Shown here one piece after another: positions 17,109 to 25,590 of a DNA stretch of 64,000 nucleotides; the first letter of the stretch is position 1; each line of letters starts with the position of its first letter. Under the pieces are notes generated by a model. The model searched no databases. It was not told the origin of the DNA and worked only from the letters and a program-made list of their open reading frames with translations. The translations under genes and the position numbers were made by a program. The DNA lies in the NCBI GenBank assembly GCA_022775005.1, contig JALFJR010000047.1:20325-84324 (forward strand), read 5' to 3'. The DNA is from Parabacteroides sp. (GTDB lineage Bacteria > Bacteroidota > Bacteroidia > Bacteroidales > Tannerellaceae).

Positions 17109-20100
17109 ATGAACAAAAAGTTCTTTACTTTGGCAGCCGGCTTGTTGCTGACATCTGCGTTTACCGCAAATGCTGCAAGCGTAAGCTTGGCGAATTCTAA
17201 GAAAGGGCAGTATGTCGAGATCAAGGTAGGCACAAATGCCTTACAGATCAAGAGCAACAATGAGCTGGAAAAAGCAGCTGTTGCTGATGTGACTACTGCT
17301 AAGACGTTGGAAGCTGCTTTTGATCAGCAGAGGCAGATCGCTTCTCTGAAGTATGATACCAACTCTGGAACACCTATCTACCAGTTCGTAAACAAAGGTA
17401 CAGGTCAGTACTTGGCAATCAATTTGAAAACCAATAACAAGGGTGCTTCTACTTCCGTTGCAAAAATCAATGCAGCAGGTAACAAGGATTGGTGTGTAGA
17501 TGCTGCTGGTCACCTTTATGTTTTCCAGAATGACTCAACTTACACATTGGACAGCAATTTAAAGTTGGTTGCAAAGAAAGGTAATCAAGTTCCTTCAACT
17601 GCAGAAACTTTTACAATTGCGCAACGTGATGGTGCTGTCGACTTGAATGCAGCTATTTTGAATGCATTGATGGGTAAGGCTGGTAAGCTCTATTTCAATG
17701 GTGAGGATGTAACGGATGGTGAGAAAAATCTGATCGCTGATCATACGTGGAAGGCTTATCAGGAGGCTACAAATACATCATTGGGTATGGTGTTGGCTGC
17801 TCAGGATAAGGACAGCACGGATATCAAGAACCCGTATGTATTGGTTGTGGATACGGTTTTCTACAAGGGTCAAAATACCTATCATTCTTTGAAGTTGGAT
17901 ACTTTGGCATTGACTCCTGCTCAGGTTAAGAGCTTGAAGAAGAATGAGTGGGCTTACACAGCGAATACTTACAACACCGCTAAGCCTGCGAAGTTTGCTC
18001 ACCAAGCAAAAGCTGCTCTTTGGAATGGTACCTATACATTAGGTAACGACTCTATTGCGTTGGCAGTGGTAGGTGAGCCAAAGGTTTCTGCTATGGTTTC
18101 TGCTATTACTAATGGTACTTATAACTTGGGACAAGCAGAGGGTGCGTTAACAGCTGATATTAGCGTTGTTTGGGCTAACTATCCGAATTTTGGAACTGTA
18201 ACCACGAATTTTGAATCTGCTGCTGCCTCTGATGCTAAAACAGCTGTTAGTTATTTGCAAGCTGCTTTGACTGCTTGGGCAGGTATTGGATCTGCTGATG
18301 CCGAAACTGACTATTTGAAGTATACGATTGCTGCTTCTAAGTTCACTTCAGAAGGTGCTTTGGCTACTTCTTCTACGAATGTTTCCTATCAGGATCTTTT
18401 GAATGCTGCTAAGACAAAGTTGGATGCCGTAACCGATAAGAAATCAACCGATTATAAGGCATTGAAGGCTTATTATGACATGGCTGATGACTTGAAGACT
18501 TTGAAGCGTACGTATTCTGCAGCTAGTGTGAATTATTATCATTCTGAAGGTGCTGCTTACGCTGAAAGTGTTGAGTCGAATGCCGGTGTTGTAACTCTCG
18601 CTCAGTTGAGTAATACAAAGGTATTGACTGTTAAGGCGGAAATTACTTCAACAAATCACCAGGGCACTGTTATGCCGCTCATCCAGGCTGTTTCTACCAA
18701 GGGTGGTGACGCTGTGATCGACGGTAACGGTAAGGTTTACTTCATGCAGTTGGCTTCTGAGCCGGAATCAGACTTGCGTGCTACTGCTTTGAAGGGCAAA
18801 TATGTTGTAGCTGATCCGAATACAACGGTAATGTTCGACTTGGCTGACGAGGTAGATGCTGCTAACGTATATGCACAGTGGGGCTTCATCGAGGGCGCAA
18901 CCGGTTACTATCAGATCGTGAACCGCGCTACGGGTGATGCTGTTTCTCTACCGATCAACAAGACTACAAAGGCTGGTGTTTATGAGATCGATGGTGAGGA
19001 GTATCGCTTGATCGAGGTTGACCTCTCTAACGCAGACATCCGCGAGGAGAAGGGTGTGAAGTATGACTACACGGGCTTCTATTATGGTGGTCCGGCTGAT
19101 GGCGTTAGCCAGAGCTTCCAGATCACTCCGGCTTCTGCATTGCTTTCTAACGTAGCTGTTCAGTTCAACAAGTATAGCGTATTGGTATTGGGTAGCGCTG
19201 AGAACGCTCCGGTATGGTATCTCGAAGGTGGTGACAAGACCGAGATTTGGGGTGCTGAGATTCCGGGTCTGCCGCAGTTGAAGCGTGTAAAGGGTTACAA
19301 GATCTACACGAAGGATGCTGATGACAAGAAGTACTATGTATATGCTACAGCTACTGCTCCGAAGGTATATGCTATCACAAAGGCTGAGTATGCAGGAGAT
19401 GCTTCTGAGTTCAAGTTCCAGACACAGGCCGCTAACGCTTATCTGTTCGTGGATGGCGCAAATAAGGCTACTATCAACTTGAACCTGAATGTTCCGACGA
19501 TCGAGGTATCTAGTGTTACTAATGAGCGCAACGACTACTTCAGCTTCGCGAAGAGCGAGTATAGCGACTACCGCACATTGGTAGCTGAGGATGGCTTATT
19601 AGGCAACGCGAAGATCTACATGGAGAACGAGCCTAACCGCTACCTCTATGAGAACACGAAGAACATCGTGGCTAACAACGGTAACGGCATCGCTAAGGAT
19701 AGCTTGAACTTCTTGGGTATCTATAACACAGCCGCTTCTGTTCAGAACGCAGCACTCTATGTAGATACCGCTTATGTAGATCGCAAGGACAACACTCGTC
19801 CGCAGTATATGTTGGCAGTAGGCGTAACTGAGGTAGCTGCTACTGAGGGTCACGCTTGCACCGAGAGCGGCAAGCACTTCGACGCTGACGGCAAAGAGAC
19901 AACCGCTGACAAGTGCGTACACGCAACTCCGGGCACTGAGGGTTACAAGACTGGTCGTTACTTGGTAACATTGCAGGATTCTGTAGCTACTGGCTTCACG
20001 AAGCATCCGGCATTGTATGATGGCAACTATCGTTTGGCATTCGTTGAGGCTAAGCACATCAAGGATACGTTGGAGATCGCTAACTCTAAGTTCACTGTAG

Positions 20101-20528
20101 AGGATCACAGCGCAGATACGATCAAGATTGGTAAGGATCTGAAGAAGGCAACCTTTGCGTTGAAGATCGTTGATCAGGCAACGAAGAGCTTCGTGATGGA
20201 GACAGAGAATAAGACTTACGTTCGCATCTTGAACGGTGTTCCTGTCTTGACTTCTAACATCAACGACACAGCTGTATTCAACATCGAGGCTACTACTGAG
20301 GAGCCGACCGCTAACGAGGTAATCGCTGCTGAGGGTGTTCAGGTAATCGCTGGTAAGGGTACTGTAACTGTACAGGGTGCAGCTGGTAAGGTGATTACCG
20401 TAGCTAACATCTTGGGTCAGACGATCGCTAACCAGGTAGCTGCTTCCGACAACGTAACGATCGCTGCTCCGGCAGGTGTAGTTGTAGTTGCTGTTGAAGG
20501 CGAGGCTACGAAGGTAGTGGTTAAGTAA
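17109..20528 (+). CDS. Large secreted DUF6383-type surface protein
   Basis: 1139 residues with signal peptide MNKKFFTLAAGLLLTSAFTANA. The body has no catalytic motif that I recognise; two stretches, YQFVNKGTGQYLAI near residue 95 and YYQIVNRATGDAVSL near 600, look like related lectin-style repeats. A cysteine pair occurs in a charged loop near residue 920 (HACTESGKHFDAD). The last 75 residues (VQVIAGKGTVTVQGAAGKV, ILGQTIANQ, ending TKVVVK) match the DUF6383/type IX-like sorting domain typical of Parabacteroides. Codon use differs between halves: the first half is rich in GCT, AAT and GAT, the second in AAC, GAC and ATC, which suggests recombination between paralogues. It is monocistronic, with a terminator at 20699. 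Confidence 0.8.
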   Translation: MNKKFFTLAAGLLLTSAFTANAASVSLANSKKGQYVEIKVGTNALQIKSNNELEKAAVADVTTAKTLEAAFDQQRQIASLKYDTNSGTPIYQFVNKGTGQYLAINLKTNNKGASTSVAKINAAGNKDWCVDAAGHLYVFQNDSTYTLDSNLKLVAKKGNQVPSTAETFTIAQRDGAVDLNAAILNALMGKAGKLYFNGEDVTDGEKNLIADHTWKAYQEATNTSLGMVLAAQDKDSTDIKNPYVLVVDTVFYKGQNTYHSLKLDTLALTPAQVKSLKKNEWAYTANTYNTAKPAKFAHQAKAALWNGTYTLGNDSIALAVVGEPKVSAMVSAITNGTYNLGQAEGALTADISVVWANYPNFGTVTTNFESAAASDAKTAVSYLQAALTAWAGIGSADAETDYLKYTIAASKFTSEGALATSSTNVSYQDLLNAAKTKLDAVTDKKSTDYKALKAYYDMADDLKTLKRTYSAASVNYYHSEGAAYAESVESNAGVVTLAQLSNTKVLTVKAEITSTNHQGTVMPLIQAVSTKGGDAVIDGNGKVYFMQLASEPESDLRATALKGKYVVADPNTTVMFDLADEVDAANVYAQWGFIEGATGYYQIVNRATGDAVSLPINKTTKAGVYEIDGEEYRLIEVDLSNADIREEKGVKYDYTGFYYGGPADGVSQSFQITPASALLSNVAVQFNKYSVLVLGSAENAPVWYLEGGDKTEIWGAEIPGLPQLKRVKGYKIYTKDADDKKYYVYATATAPKVYAITKAEYAGDASEFKFQTQAANAYLFVDGANKATINLNLNVPTIEVSSVTNERNDYFSFAKSEYSDYRTLVAEDGLLGNAKIYMENEPNRYLYENTKNIVANNGNGIAKDSLNFLGIYNTAASVQNAALYVDTAYVDRKDNTRPQYMLAVGVTEVAATEGHACTESGKHFDADGKETTADKCVHATPGTEGYKTGRYLVTLQDSVATGFTKHPALYDGNYRLAFVEAKHIKDTLEIANSKFTVEDHSADTIKIGKDLKKATFALKIVDQATKSFVMETENKTYVRILNGVPVLTSNINDTAVFNIEATTEEPTANEVIAAEGVQVIAGKGTVTVQGAAGKVITVANILGQTIANQVAASDNVTIAAPAGVVVVAVEGEATKVVVK

Positions 20529-20549
20529 GTATATTCAGAAAAGACAGAA

Positions 20550-20690
20550 TATAAAGTTGGGATCCCGTGCGGTGCATCACCAAGTAGCTTGCGAAAGTGA
20601 ACAGGCGGGTTCCTTAGTTAATAATAGTGTAAAATTGAAATAATAAAGTTCTACTTGCGGAGTAGCTCCGGGAGGAGCGAACAGCAATCA
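20550..20690 (+). ncRNA. Candidate structured RNA (or structured 3' UTR)
   Basis: Non-coding, but densely structured: GGATCCCG (20560-20567) can pair with CGGGTTCC (20606-20613) and encloses GGTG-CAT-CACC (20571-20581) and CTT-GCGA-AAG (20588-20597). Downstream, CTACT/AGTAG and GCTCC-GGGA-GGAGC (20665-20678) form two more hairpins; two of the loops are GNRA. The words TTGCG and GAACAG recur in both halves. An intrinsic terminator follows at 20699. I see no convincing promoter of its own, so it may be the tail of the DUF6383 mRNA. It resembles no RNA family I can name with confidence. Confidence 0.35.
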
Positions 20691-20698
20691 CAAAAAGG

Positions 20699-20738
20699 AA
20701 AGCCGTTAGGATCATGGTCTTAACGGCTTTTTCTTGCT
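20699..20738 (+). terminator. Intrinsic terminator
   Basis: AAAGCCGTTA (20699-20708) pairs with TAACGGCTTT (20721-20730), followed by TTCTTGCTTTTTTG. Ends the DUF6383 transcript or the candidate RNA. Confidence 0.85.
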
Positions 20739-20787
20739 TTTTTGTCGTTCAAATCTCCCTAAAACGACATAGAATCGTGAAATGGTG

Positions 20788-20795
20788 TATCTTCG
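20788..20795 (+). promoter_or_regulatory. -7 box of hflX
   Basis: TATCTTCG fits TAnnTTTG with one change and ends 4 bases before the ATG at 20800, implying a nearly leaderless message or a different start. Confidence 0.4.
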
Positions 20796-20799
20796 CGGT

Positions 20800-22014
20800 A
20801 TGAAGGAGTTTATCATATCTGAAGCGCAGACCGAGAAGGCGGTCTTGGTGGGTTTGGTCACCCCGGAGCAGAATGAGCAGAAAGTGGCCGAGTATTTGGA
20901 TGAGTTGGCTTTCTTGGCGGATACAGCCGGGGTGGAGGCGGTGAAGCGTTTCACCCAGAAGTTGGATTATCCGAACTCAGTGACCTTTGTCGGTACGGGA
21001 AAGCTACAGGAGATCAAGGAATATGTGGTGGAGCATGAGATTGGTGTGGTGATCTTCGATGATGAGTTGTCGGCGAAGCAGTTGCGCAACATCGAGAAGG
21101 AGCTGCAGGTGATGATCCTCGACCGTACCAATCTGATCTTGGATATTTTCGCTAAACGTGCGCAAACCGCCCATGCGAAGGCACAGGTGGAGTTGGCGCA
21201 ATATAAATATATGTTGCCTCGTCTGACCCGCTTGTGGACCCACTTGGAGCGTCAGCGCGGTGGCGTGGGTATGCGTGGCCCGGGTGAGACGCAGTTGGAG
21301 ACCGATAAACGTATCATCTTGGATAAGATCTCTCGCTTGAAGCGGGAGCTGGTCGATATCGACAAGCAGAAGAGTGTGCAGCGGAAGAACCGTGGTAAGA
21401 TGGTGCGTGTGGCGTTGGTAGGTTATACCAATGTCGGTAAATCCACCTTGATGAACCTGCTGAGCAAGAGCGAGGTGTTTGCTGAGAACAAACTGTTTGC
21501 CACGTTAGACACCACCGTACGGAAGGTGATTATCGAGAACCTGCCCTTCTTATTGTCTGACACGGTCGGGTTTATTCGCAAATTGCCTACGGAATTGGTG
21601 GAGAGTTTCAAATCTACACTGGATGAGGTGCGTGAGGCAGATCTTTTGGTGCACATCGTGGATATCTCGCACCCCTCGTTTGAGGAGCAGATCGAGGTGG
21701 TCAATCGCACGTTGGCTGAGATTGACAAGCAGGAGAAGCCGATGATCATGGTGTTTAACAAGGTAGATGCCTTCACCTTTGTGCCCAAGGAGGCCGACGA
21801 CTTGACGCCACGCACCCGTGAGAACATTGATTTAGATGAATTGAAACGGACGTGGATGAACCGCTTACCGGGCGATTGCCTCTTTATCTCGGCCAAGGAG
21901 CGCACCAATATCGAGGCACTGAAAGCCCTGCTTTACGAGCGGGTGAAGCAGATACACATCACCCGTTTCCCCTATAACGACTTCCTCTTCCAGCATTACG
22001 AGGAGGAGGAATAA
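20800..22014 (+). CDS. hflX: GTPase HflX
   Basis: 404 residues. The N-terminal domain (residues 1-190) ends with the HflX hallmark GGVGMRGPGETQLETDKR. The G domain follows with G1 VALVGYTNVGKSTL, G2/G3 FATLDTTVRK and LLSDTVGFIRKLPTELVESF, G4 VFNKVDAF and G5 FISAKE. HflX binds the ribosome and splits stalled or inactive 70S particles. The track start at 20782 lies before the -7 box; the ATG at 20800 gives the usual length. The DUF4954 gene follows after 19 bases. Confidence 0.95.
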   Translation: MKEFIISEAQTEKAVLVGLVTPEQNEQKVAEYLDELAFLADTAGVEAVKRFTQKLDYPNSVTFVGTGKLQEIKEYVVEHEIGVVIFDDELSAKQLRNIEKELQVMILDRTNLILDIFAKRAQTAHAKAQVELAQYKYMLPRLTRLWTHLERQRGGVGMRGPGETQLETDKRIILDKISRLKRELVDIDKQKSVQRKNRGKMVRVALVGYTNVGKSTLMNLLSKSEVFAENKLFATLDTTVRKVIIENLPFLLSDTVGFIRKLPTELVESFKSTLDEVREADLLVHIVDISHPSFEEQIEVVNRTLAEIDKQEKPMIMVFNKVDAFTFVPKEADDLTPRTRENIDLDELKRTWMNRLPGDCLFISAKERTNIEALKALLYERVKQIHITRFPYNDFLFQHYEEEE

Positions 22015-22033
22015 TGGCTTTTAATTGGTTGGT

Positions 22034-24028
22034 ATGAAAAGATTGTTGAGGGCGATCACGCCGGCTGAGGTCGAGCGGTTGGTCGCACAAGGTTGTTCGG
22101 CGGAGTCTTGGGCCGAGGTTTGGGTGCCCGAGCAGTTTGATATTGCGCACGTCGTGGATGTGCATTTCTCAGGCACGGTTTGCTTGGGTGCATTCCGCAA
22201 GTCGTTTACCCTGCCCGGTGGATTAGTGCGTCATAGTGGTGTGCGCCATGCGACGCTGCATAATGTGACGTTGGGCGATGATGTGCTGATTGAGCAGGTG
22301 CATAACTATATCGCCAACTATCGCATTGGTCGGGAGAGCATCATTCAGCATGTCAATCTGCTGTTGGTGGAGGGGCGCACCTCGTTTGGCAATAACGTGG
22401 AGGTGTCGGTGTTGAACGAGACGGGCGGTCGTGAGGTGCCTATCTACGATGGCTTGTCGGCCTCGTTGGCCTATTTGATCGCGTTGTATCGACATCGTCC
22501 GCAGCTGATCGCTCATCTGCGTCAGCTCATCGCTGATTATGCGGAGCGTGTAACCGACACGATGGGAACGATTGGCGAACGGGTGGTTATCCGCAATGCG
22601 GGGACGATTCGGAATGTACGCATCGGCAGCTATGCCTGCGTGGAGAATTGCACCCGGTTGGAGAATGGCTCGATCAATAGCAAGCAGGAGGCACCTGTGT
22701 TTGTGGGCGACAGCGTGATCGCGGAGGATTTCATTCTCTCTTCCGGAGCGCAGGTGGCGGATGCGGCCAAGCTGATACGTTGCTTTGTAGGGCAGGCTTG
22801 CCACGTGACCCATAACTTCTCCGCACACGATTCGCTGCTGTTCAGCAATTGCTCGTTTGAGAATGGGGAGGCTTGCGCAATCTTCGCGGGGCCGTTCACG
22901 GTCTCTATGCACAAAAGCAGCTTGCTGATTGCCGGAATGTATTCGTTTCTCAATGCGGGCAGTGGCTCTAACCAGAGCAATCACATGTATAAGTTAGGAC
23001 CTATCCATCAGGGTATTGTAGAGCGAGGCTCAAAGACAACCTCTGATTCCTATATATTGTGGCCGGCTCGTGTGGGGGCGTTCTCTTTAGTGATGGGTCG
23101 TCATTATCACCACAGCGACACCTCGGATATGCCCTTTTCCTATCTGATTGAGCAGGATGACGAGACCTATTTGGTGCCGGGTGTCAACCTGCGCAGTGTG
23201 GGTACGATTCGCGATGCGCAGAAATGGCCACGACGGGATAAGCGCACAGATCCAGAGCGGCTGGATCAGATCAATTATAACTTGCTGAGTCCGTACACGA
23301 TCCAGAAGATGCTACGGGCCGTGGAGCTCTTGCGTAACTTGCAGTCGTTGGTGGGTGAAACCTCCGATGTCTATTATTACCAGAATACCCGTATCAAAGG
23401 TTCCTCTTTGCGGAATGCGCTTTCGCTCTATGGCATGGCGATCAATAAGTTCTTGGGCAACTCCTTGATCAAGAAGTTGGAGGGCACACGTTTCCGCTCA
23501 ATGGAGGAGGTGTGGGCACAGTTGCAACCCACTGAGTGCAAAGGCTCGGGCGAATGGTTGGATCTGGCTGGCTTGATTCTTCCGAAAGAGCCGTTAGAGG
23601 CTTTGTTGACCGACATTGAGGTGGGCGAGGTGCAATCGTTAGCGGACATCGAAGGCTTCTTCCGTTTGGTGCATGCTCGTTATTATGCGCTGGAGTGGAC
23701 CTGGGCGTATGAGATGATAGAGCGGTATTACGGGGTGAATCTGCGTACGATCTCCGCACAGCAACTGATCGCCTTGGTACGTCGTTGGCAGGAATCCGTG
23801 ATCCACTTGGATGAGCAGCTGTATGCTGACGCACGCAAGGAGTTCTCGTTGGCCATGATGACCGGTTTTGGCGTGGATGGCTCACGCAAGGAGCAATTGG
23901 AGGATTTTGAGGGGGTACGTGGCGATTTCGAGAACAATCCTTTTGTCTCAGCCGTGCGCGACCATATTGTCAAAAAACGGGCGTTGGGAGAGGAGCTGAT
24001 CACCCGCTTAGCGCCTTTGGTGGAGTAG
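22034..24028 (+). CDS. DUF4954 family protein
   Basis: About 664 residues. The N-terminus (RAITPAEVERLVAQGCSAESWAEV, then FSGTVCLGAF) matches the Bacteroidetes DUF4954 family. Between residues 40 and 330 short repeats such as GVRHATLHNVTLGDDVLIEQVHNYIANYRIG and GTIRNVRIGSYACVENCTRLENG look like a left-handed beta-helix of the acyl- or nucleotidyl-sugar transferase type. The C-terminal 250 residues are helical. An enzymatic role on sugar nucleotides is only suggested by fold. The track starts at a TTG; I use the ATG at 22034. It is probably co-transcribed with hflX. Confidence 0.78.
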   Translation: MKRLLRAITPAEVERLVAQGCSAESWAEVWVPEQFDIAHVVDVHFSGTVCLGAFRKSFTLPGGLVRHSGVRHATLHNVTLGDDVLIEQVHNYIANYRIGRESIIQHVNLLLVEGRTSFGNNVEVSVLNETGGREVPIYDGLSASLAYLIALYRHRPQLIAHLRQLIADYAERVTDTMGTIGERVVIRNAGTIRNVRIGSYACVENCTRLENGSINSKQEAPVFVGDSVIAEDFILSSGAQVADAAKLIRCFVGQACHVTHNFSAHDSLLFSNCSFENGEACAIFAGPFTVSMHKSSLLIAGMYSFLNAGSGSNQSNHMYKLGPIHQGIVERGSKTTSDSYILWPARVGAFSLVMGRHYHHSDTSDMPFSYLIEQDDETYLVPGVNLRSVGTIRDAQKWPRRDKRTDPERLDQINYNLLSPYTIQKMLRAVELLRNLQSLVGETSDVYYYQNTRIKGSSLRNALSLYGMAINKFLGNSLIKKLEGTRFRSMEEVWAQLQPTECKGSGEWLDLAGLILPKEPLEALLTDIEVGEVQSLADIEGFFRLVHARYYALEWTWAYEMIERYYGVNLRTISAQQLIALVRRWQESVIHLDEQLYADARKEFSLAMMTGFGVDGSRKEQLEDFEGVRGDFENNPFVSAVRDHIVKKRALGEELITRLAPLVE

Positions 24029-24036
24029 TCGCCTCC

Positions 24037-24080
24037 TTCGAGATGCCTTCGAGATGCGTTCGAGAGCCCTACGGCTCTCG
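24037..24080. repeat. Tandem 11-mers and hairpin at a convergent junction
   Basis: Units TTCGAGATGCC, TTCGAGATGCG and TTCGAGAGCCC start at 24037, 24048 and 24059; the last merges into CGAGAGCC-ctac-GGCTCTCG (24061-24080), an 8-bp stem that includes the final codons and stop of xerD. It may terminate transcription from both sides. Confidence 0.65.
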
Positions 24081-24986
24081 CGTCACTTGGATTTTGTAGC
24101 GGGGATGATGTGCTAAAATCTCTTGGCGCAGGAAGGTGCGGTCGATGTGGGTATAGATCTGGGTGGTGGTAATCTGCTCATGCCCTAACATCTCTTGGAT
24201 CGCCCGCAGATTGGCACCTCCCTCCAACAGGTGCGTGGCGAAAGAGTGGCGGAAGGTGTGGGGGCTGACCGTCTTGTGGATGCCCGCTGCTTCGGTCTGC
24301 ACCTTGATGATGTGAAACACCATGATGCGAGAGAGCGCTGTGCCCCGTCGGCTGAGGAATAGTGTATCCTCAAATCCCTTCTTGGCCACCATCTGGCTAC
24401 GCCCTTTCAGGTAGTTGTTGATCTCTCGCAAGGCAATCTCAGAGATAGGCACTAAACGCTGTTTATTTCCTTTACCCAGGACCCGGATGAATTGCTCCTC
24501 CGGATAGATGTCGGCATACCGCAGGTTGATCAATTCAGAGACCCGCAAGCCACAGCTGTAGAGCACCTCCAGCATGGCCCGGTTGCGATGCCCTTCGGCC
24601 GTGGAGAGGTCGATCGAGTCGAGGATGGCATTAACCTCGTTCACGGTCAGCACCTCCGGTAGCTTCAAGCCAATCTTGGGCGACTCTAACAGCTCCGTAG
24701 GGTCGCTCTCAATGTAGTCGTCGAGCAGCAGGAAGCGGTAGAACGATTTAATGCCGGAGATGATACGAGCTTGTGAGCGGGGATGAATCCCGATGTCGGC
24801 CAGTTGAGCGACAAACTGTTGCAGATCCTCATAGGAGATCTCATTGTATTTTTTCCCCTCGTCGGCCATGAACGATATGAGTTTGTCCAGGTCCATCAGA
24901 TAGGCCTCAATGGAGTTGGGTGAGAGCCCACGCTCCAACCTCAGATAGATTTCATATTTCTTACGAATGTCGTCGCTCGCTTGCAT
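24069..24986 (-). CDS. xerD: Tyrosine recombinase XerD
   Basis: 305 residues. The N-terminal SAM-like core-binding domain (LRLERGLSPNSIEAYLMDLDKL) is followed by the catalytic domain with LYSCGLRVSELINLRYADI (first Arg), the Lys-containing hairpin VLGKGNKQRLVPI, HTFRHSFATHLLEGGANLRAIQEMLGH (His-x-x-Arg and second His) and the nucleophile region TTTQIYTHI. XerD acts with XerC at dif to resolve chromosome dimers. The sequence fits the chromosomal housekeeping form rather than a mobile integrase. I use the ATG at 24986 instead of the TTG two codons earlier. It is divergent from aroQ. Confidence 0.9.
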   Translation of the reverse strand: MQASDDIRKKYEIYLRLERGLSPNSIEAYLMDLDKLISFMADEGKKYNEISYEDLQQFVAQLADIGIHPRSQARIISGIKSFYRFLLLDDYIESDPTELLESPKIGLKLPEVLTVNEVNAILDSIDLSTAEGHRNRAMLEVLYSCGLRVSELINLRYADIYPEEQFIRVLGKGNKQRLVPISEIALREINNYLKGRSQMVAKKGFEDTLFLSRRGTALSRIMVFHIIKVQTEAAGIHKTVSPHTFRHSFATHLLEGGANLRAIQEMLGHEQITTTQIYTHIDRTFLRQEILAHHPRYKIQVTREP

Positions 24987-25025
24987 TGTCAAATATGTCG
25001 TTATGTATGTGTCAAATAAAATCCT

Positions 25026-25033
25026 TACCTTTG
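25026..25033 (+). promoter_or_regulatory. -7 box of aroQ
   Basis: TACCTTTG, 62 bases before the aroQ ATG. Confidence 0.5.
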
Positions 25034-25072
25034 TCGAGTTAAACTAAAACGGCTCCGTCGTAAGGAGTGTAC

Positions 25073-25080
25073 AAAGGTAA
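25073..25080 (-). promoter_or_regulatory. Possible -7 box of xerD
   Basis: CAAAGGTA on the plus strand reads TACCTTTG on the minus strand. It would give xerD an 86-base leader, overlapping the aroQ transcript start in antisense. Confidence 0.45.
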
Positions 25081-25095
25081 TAAACTTGTAGAAGA

Positions 25096-25512
25096 ATGAA
25101 GAAGATCCAGATCATCAATGGCCCTAATCTGAATTTGTTAGGGAAGCGAGAACCCACCATCTACGGCCATAGCTCGTTTGAGGATTATTTACAGGTGTTG
25201 CGTCAACGCTATCCGGATTGTGAATTCGCCTATTACCAGAGCAATGTGGAGGGTGAGCTGATCAATAAGATCCATGAGGTAGGCTTTAGCTATGACGGCA
25301 TCGTCTTGAATGCGGGAGCTTATACGCATACCTCGATTGCCTTGCACGATGCGATCAAGGCAGTGACTACGCCGGTCGTGGAGGTACATATCTCCAATGT
25401 GCATGCCCGGGAGTCGTTTCGCCATGTTTCGATGTTGTCTGCCGCTTGCAAAGGGGTGATCTTGGGCTTCGGGTTGGATTCCTATCGCTTGGCGGTGGAG
25501 TCTTTTCTATAA
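25096..25512 (+). CDS. aroQ: Type II 3-dehydroquinate dehydratase
   Basis: 138 residues, the normal size for the type II enzyme that converts 3-dehydroquinate to 3-dehydroshikimate in aromatic amino acid synthesis. IINGPNLNLLGKREPTIYG carries the conserved active-site Asn, Arg and Tyr; FAYYQSNVEGELI, IVLNAGAYTHTSIALHDAI and EVHISNVHARESFRH contain the other active-site residues, including the catalytic His. It heads a rightward set: aroQ, pyk, O-methyltransferase, rbfA and an ABC permease. Confidence 0.96.
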   Translation: MKKIQIINGPNLNLLGKREPTIYGHSSFEDYLQVLRQRYPDCEFAYYQSNVEGELINKIHEVGFSYDGIVLNAGAYTHTSIALHDAIKAVTTPVVEVHISNVHARESFRHVSMLSAACKGVILGFGLDSYRLAVESFL

Positions 25513-25590
25513 GGTGGCAGGTAAGGTCTGGCGAAAGGTCGTTTATCGGGAAGGAAAGTAGTATTTAGGTTATAATATAATAATAGGTAT

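Noticed and set aside
24069-24986. Integrase of a mobile element
   Set aside because: The sequence fits chromosomal XerD, the flanking genes are core genes, and there is no att duplication or tRNA target next to it.
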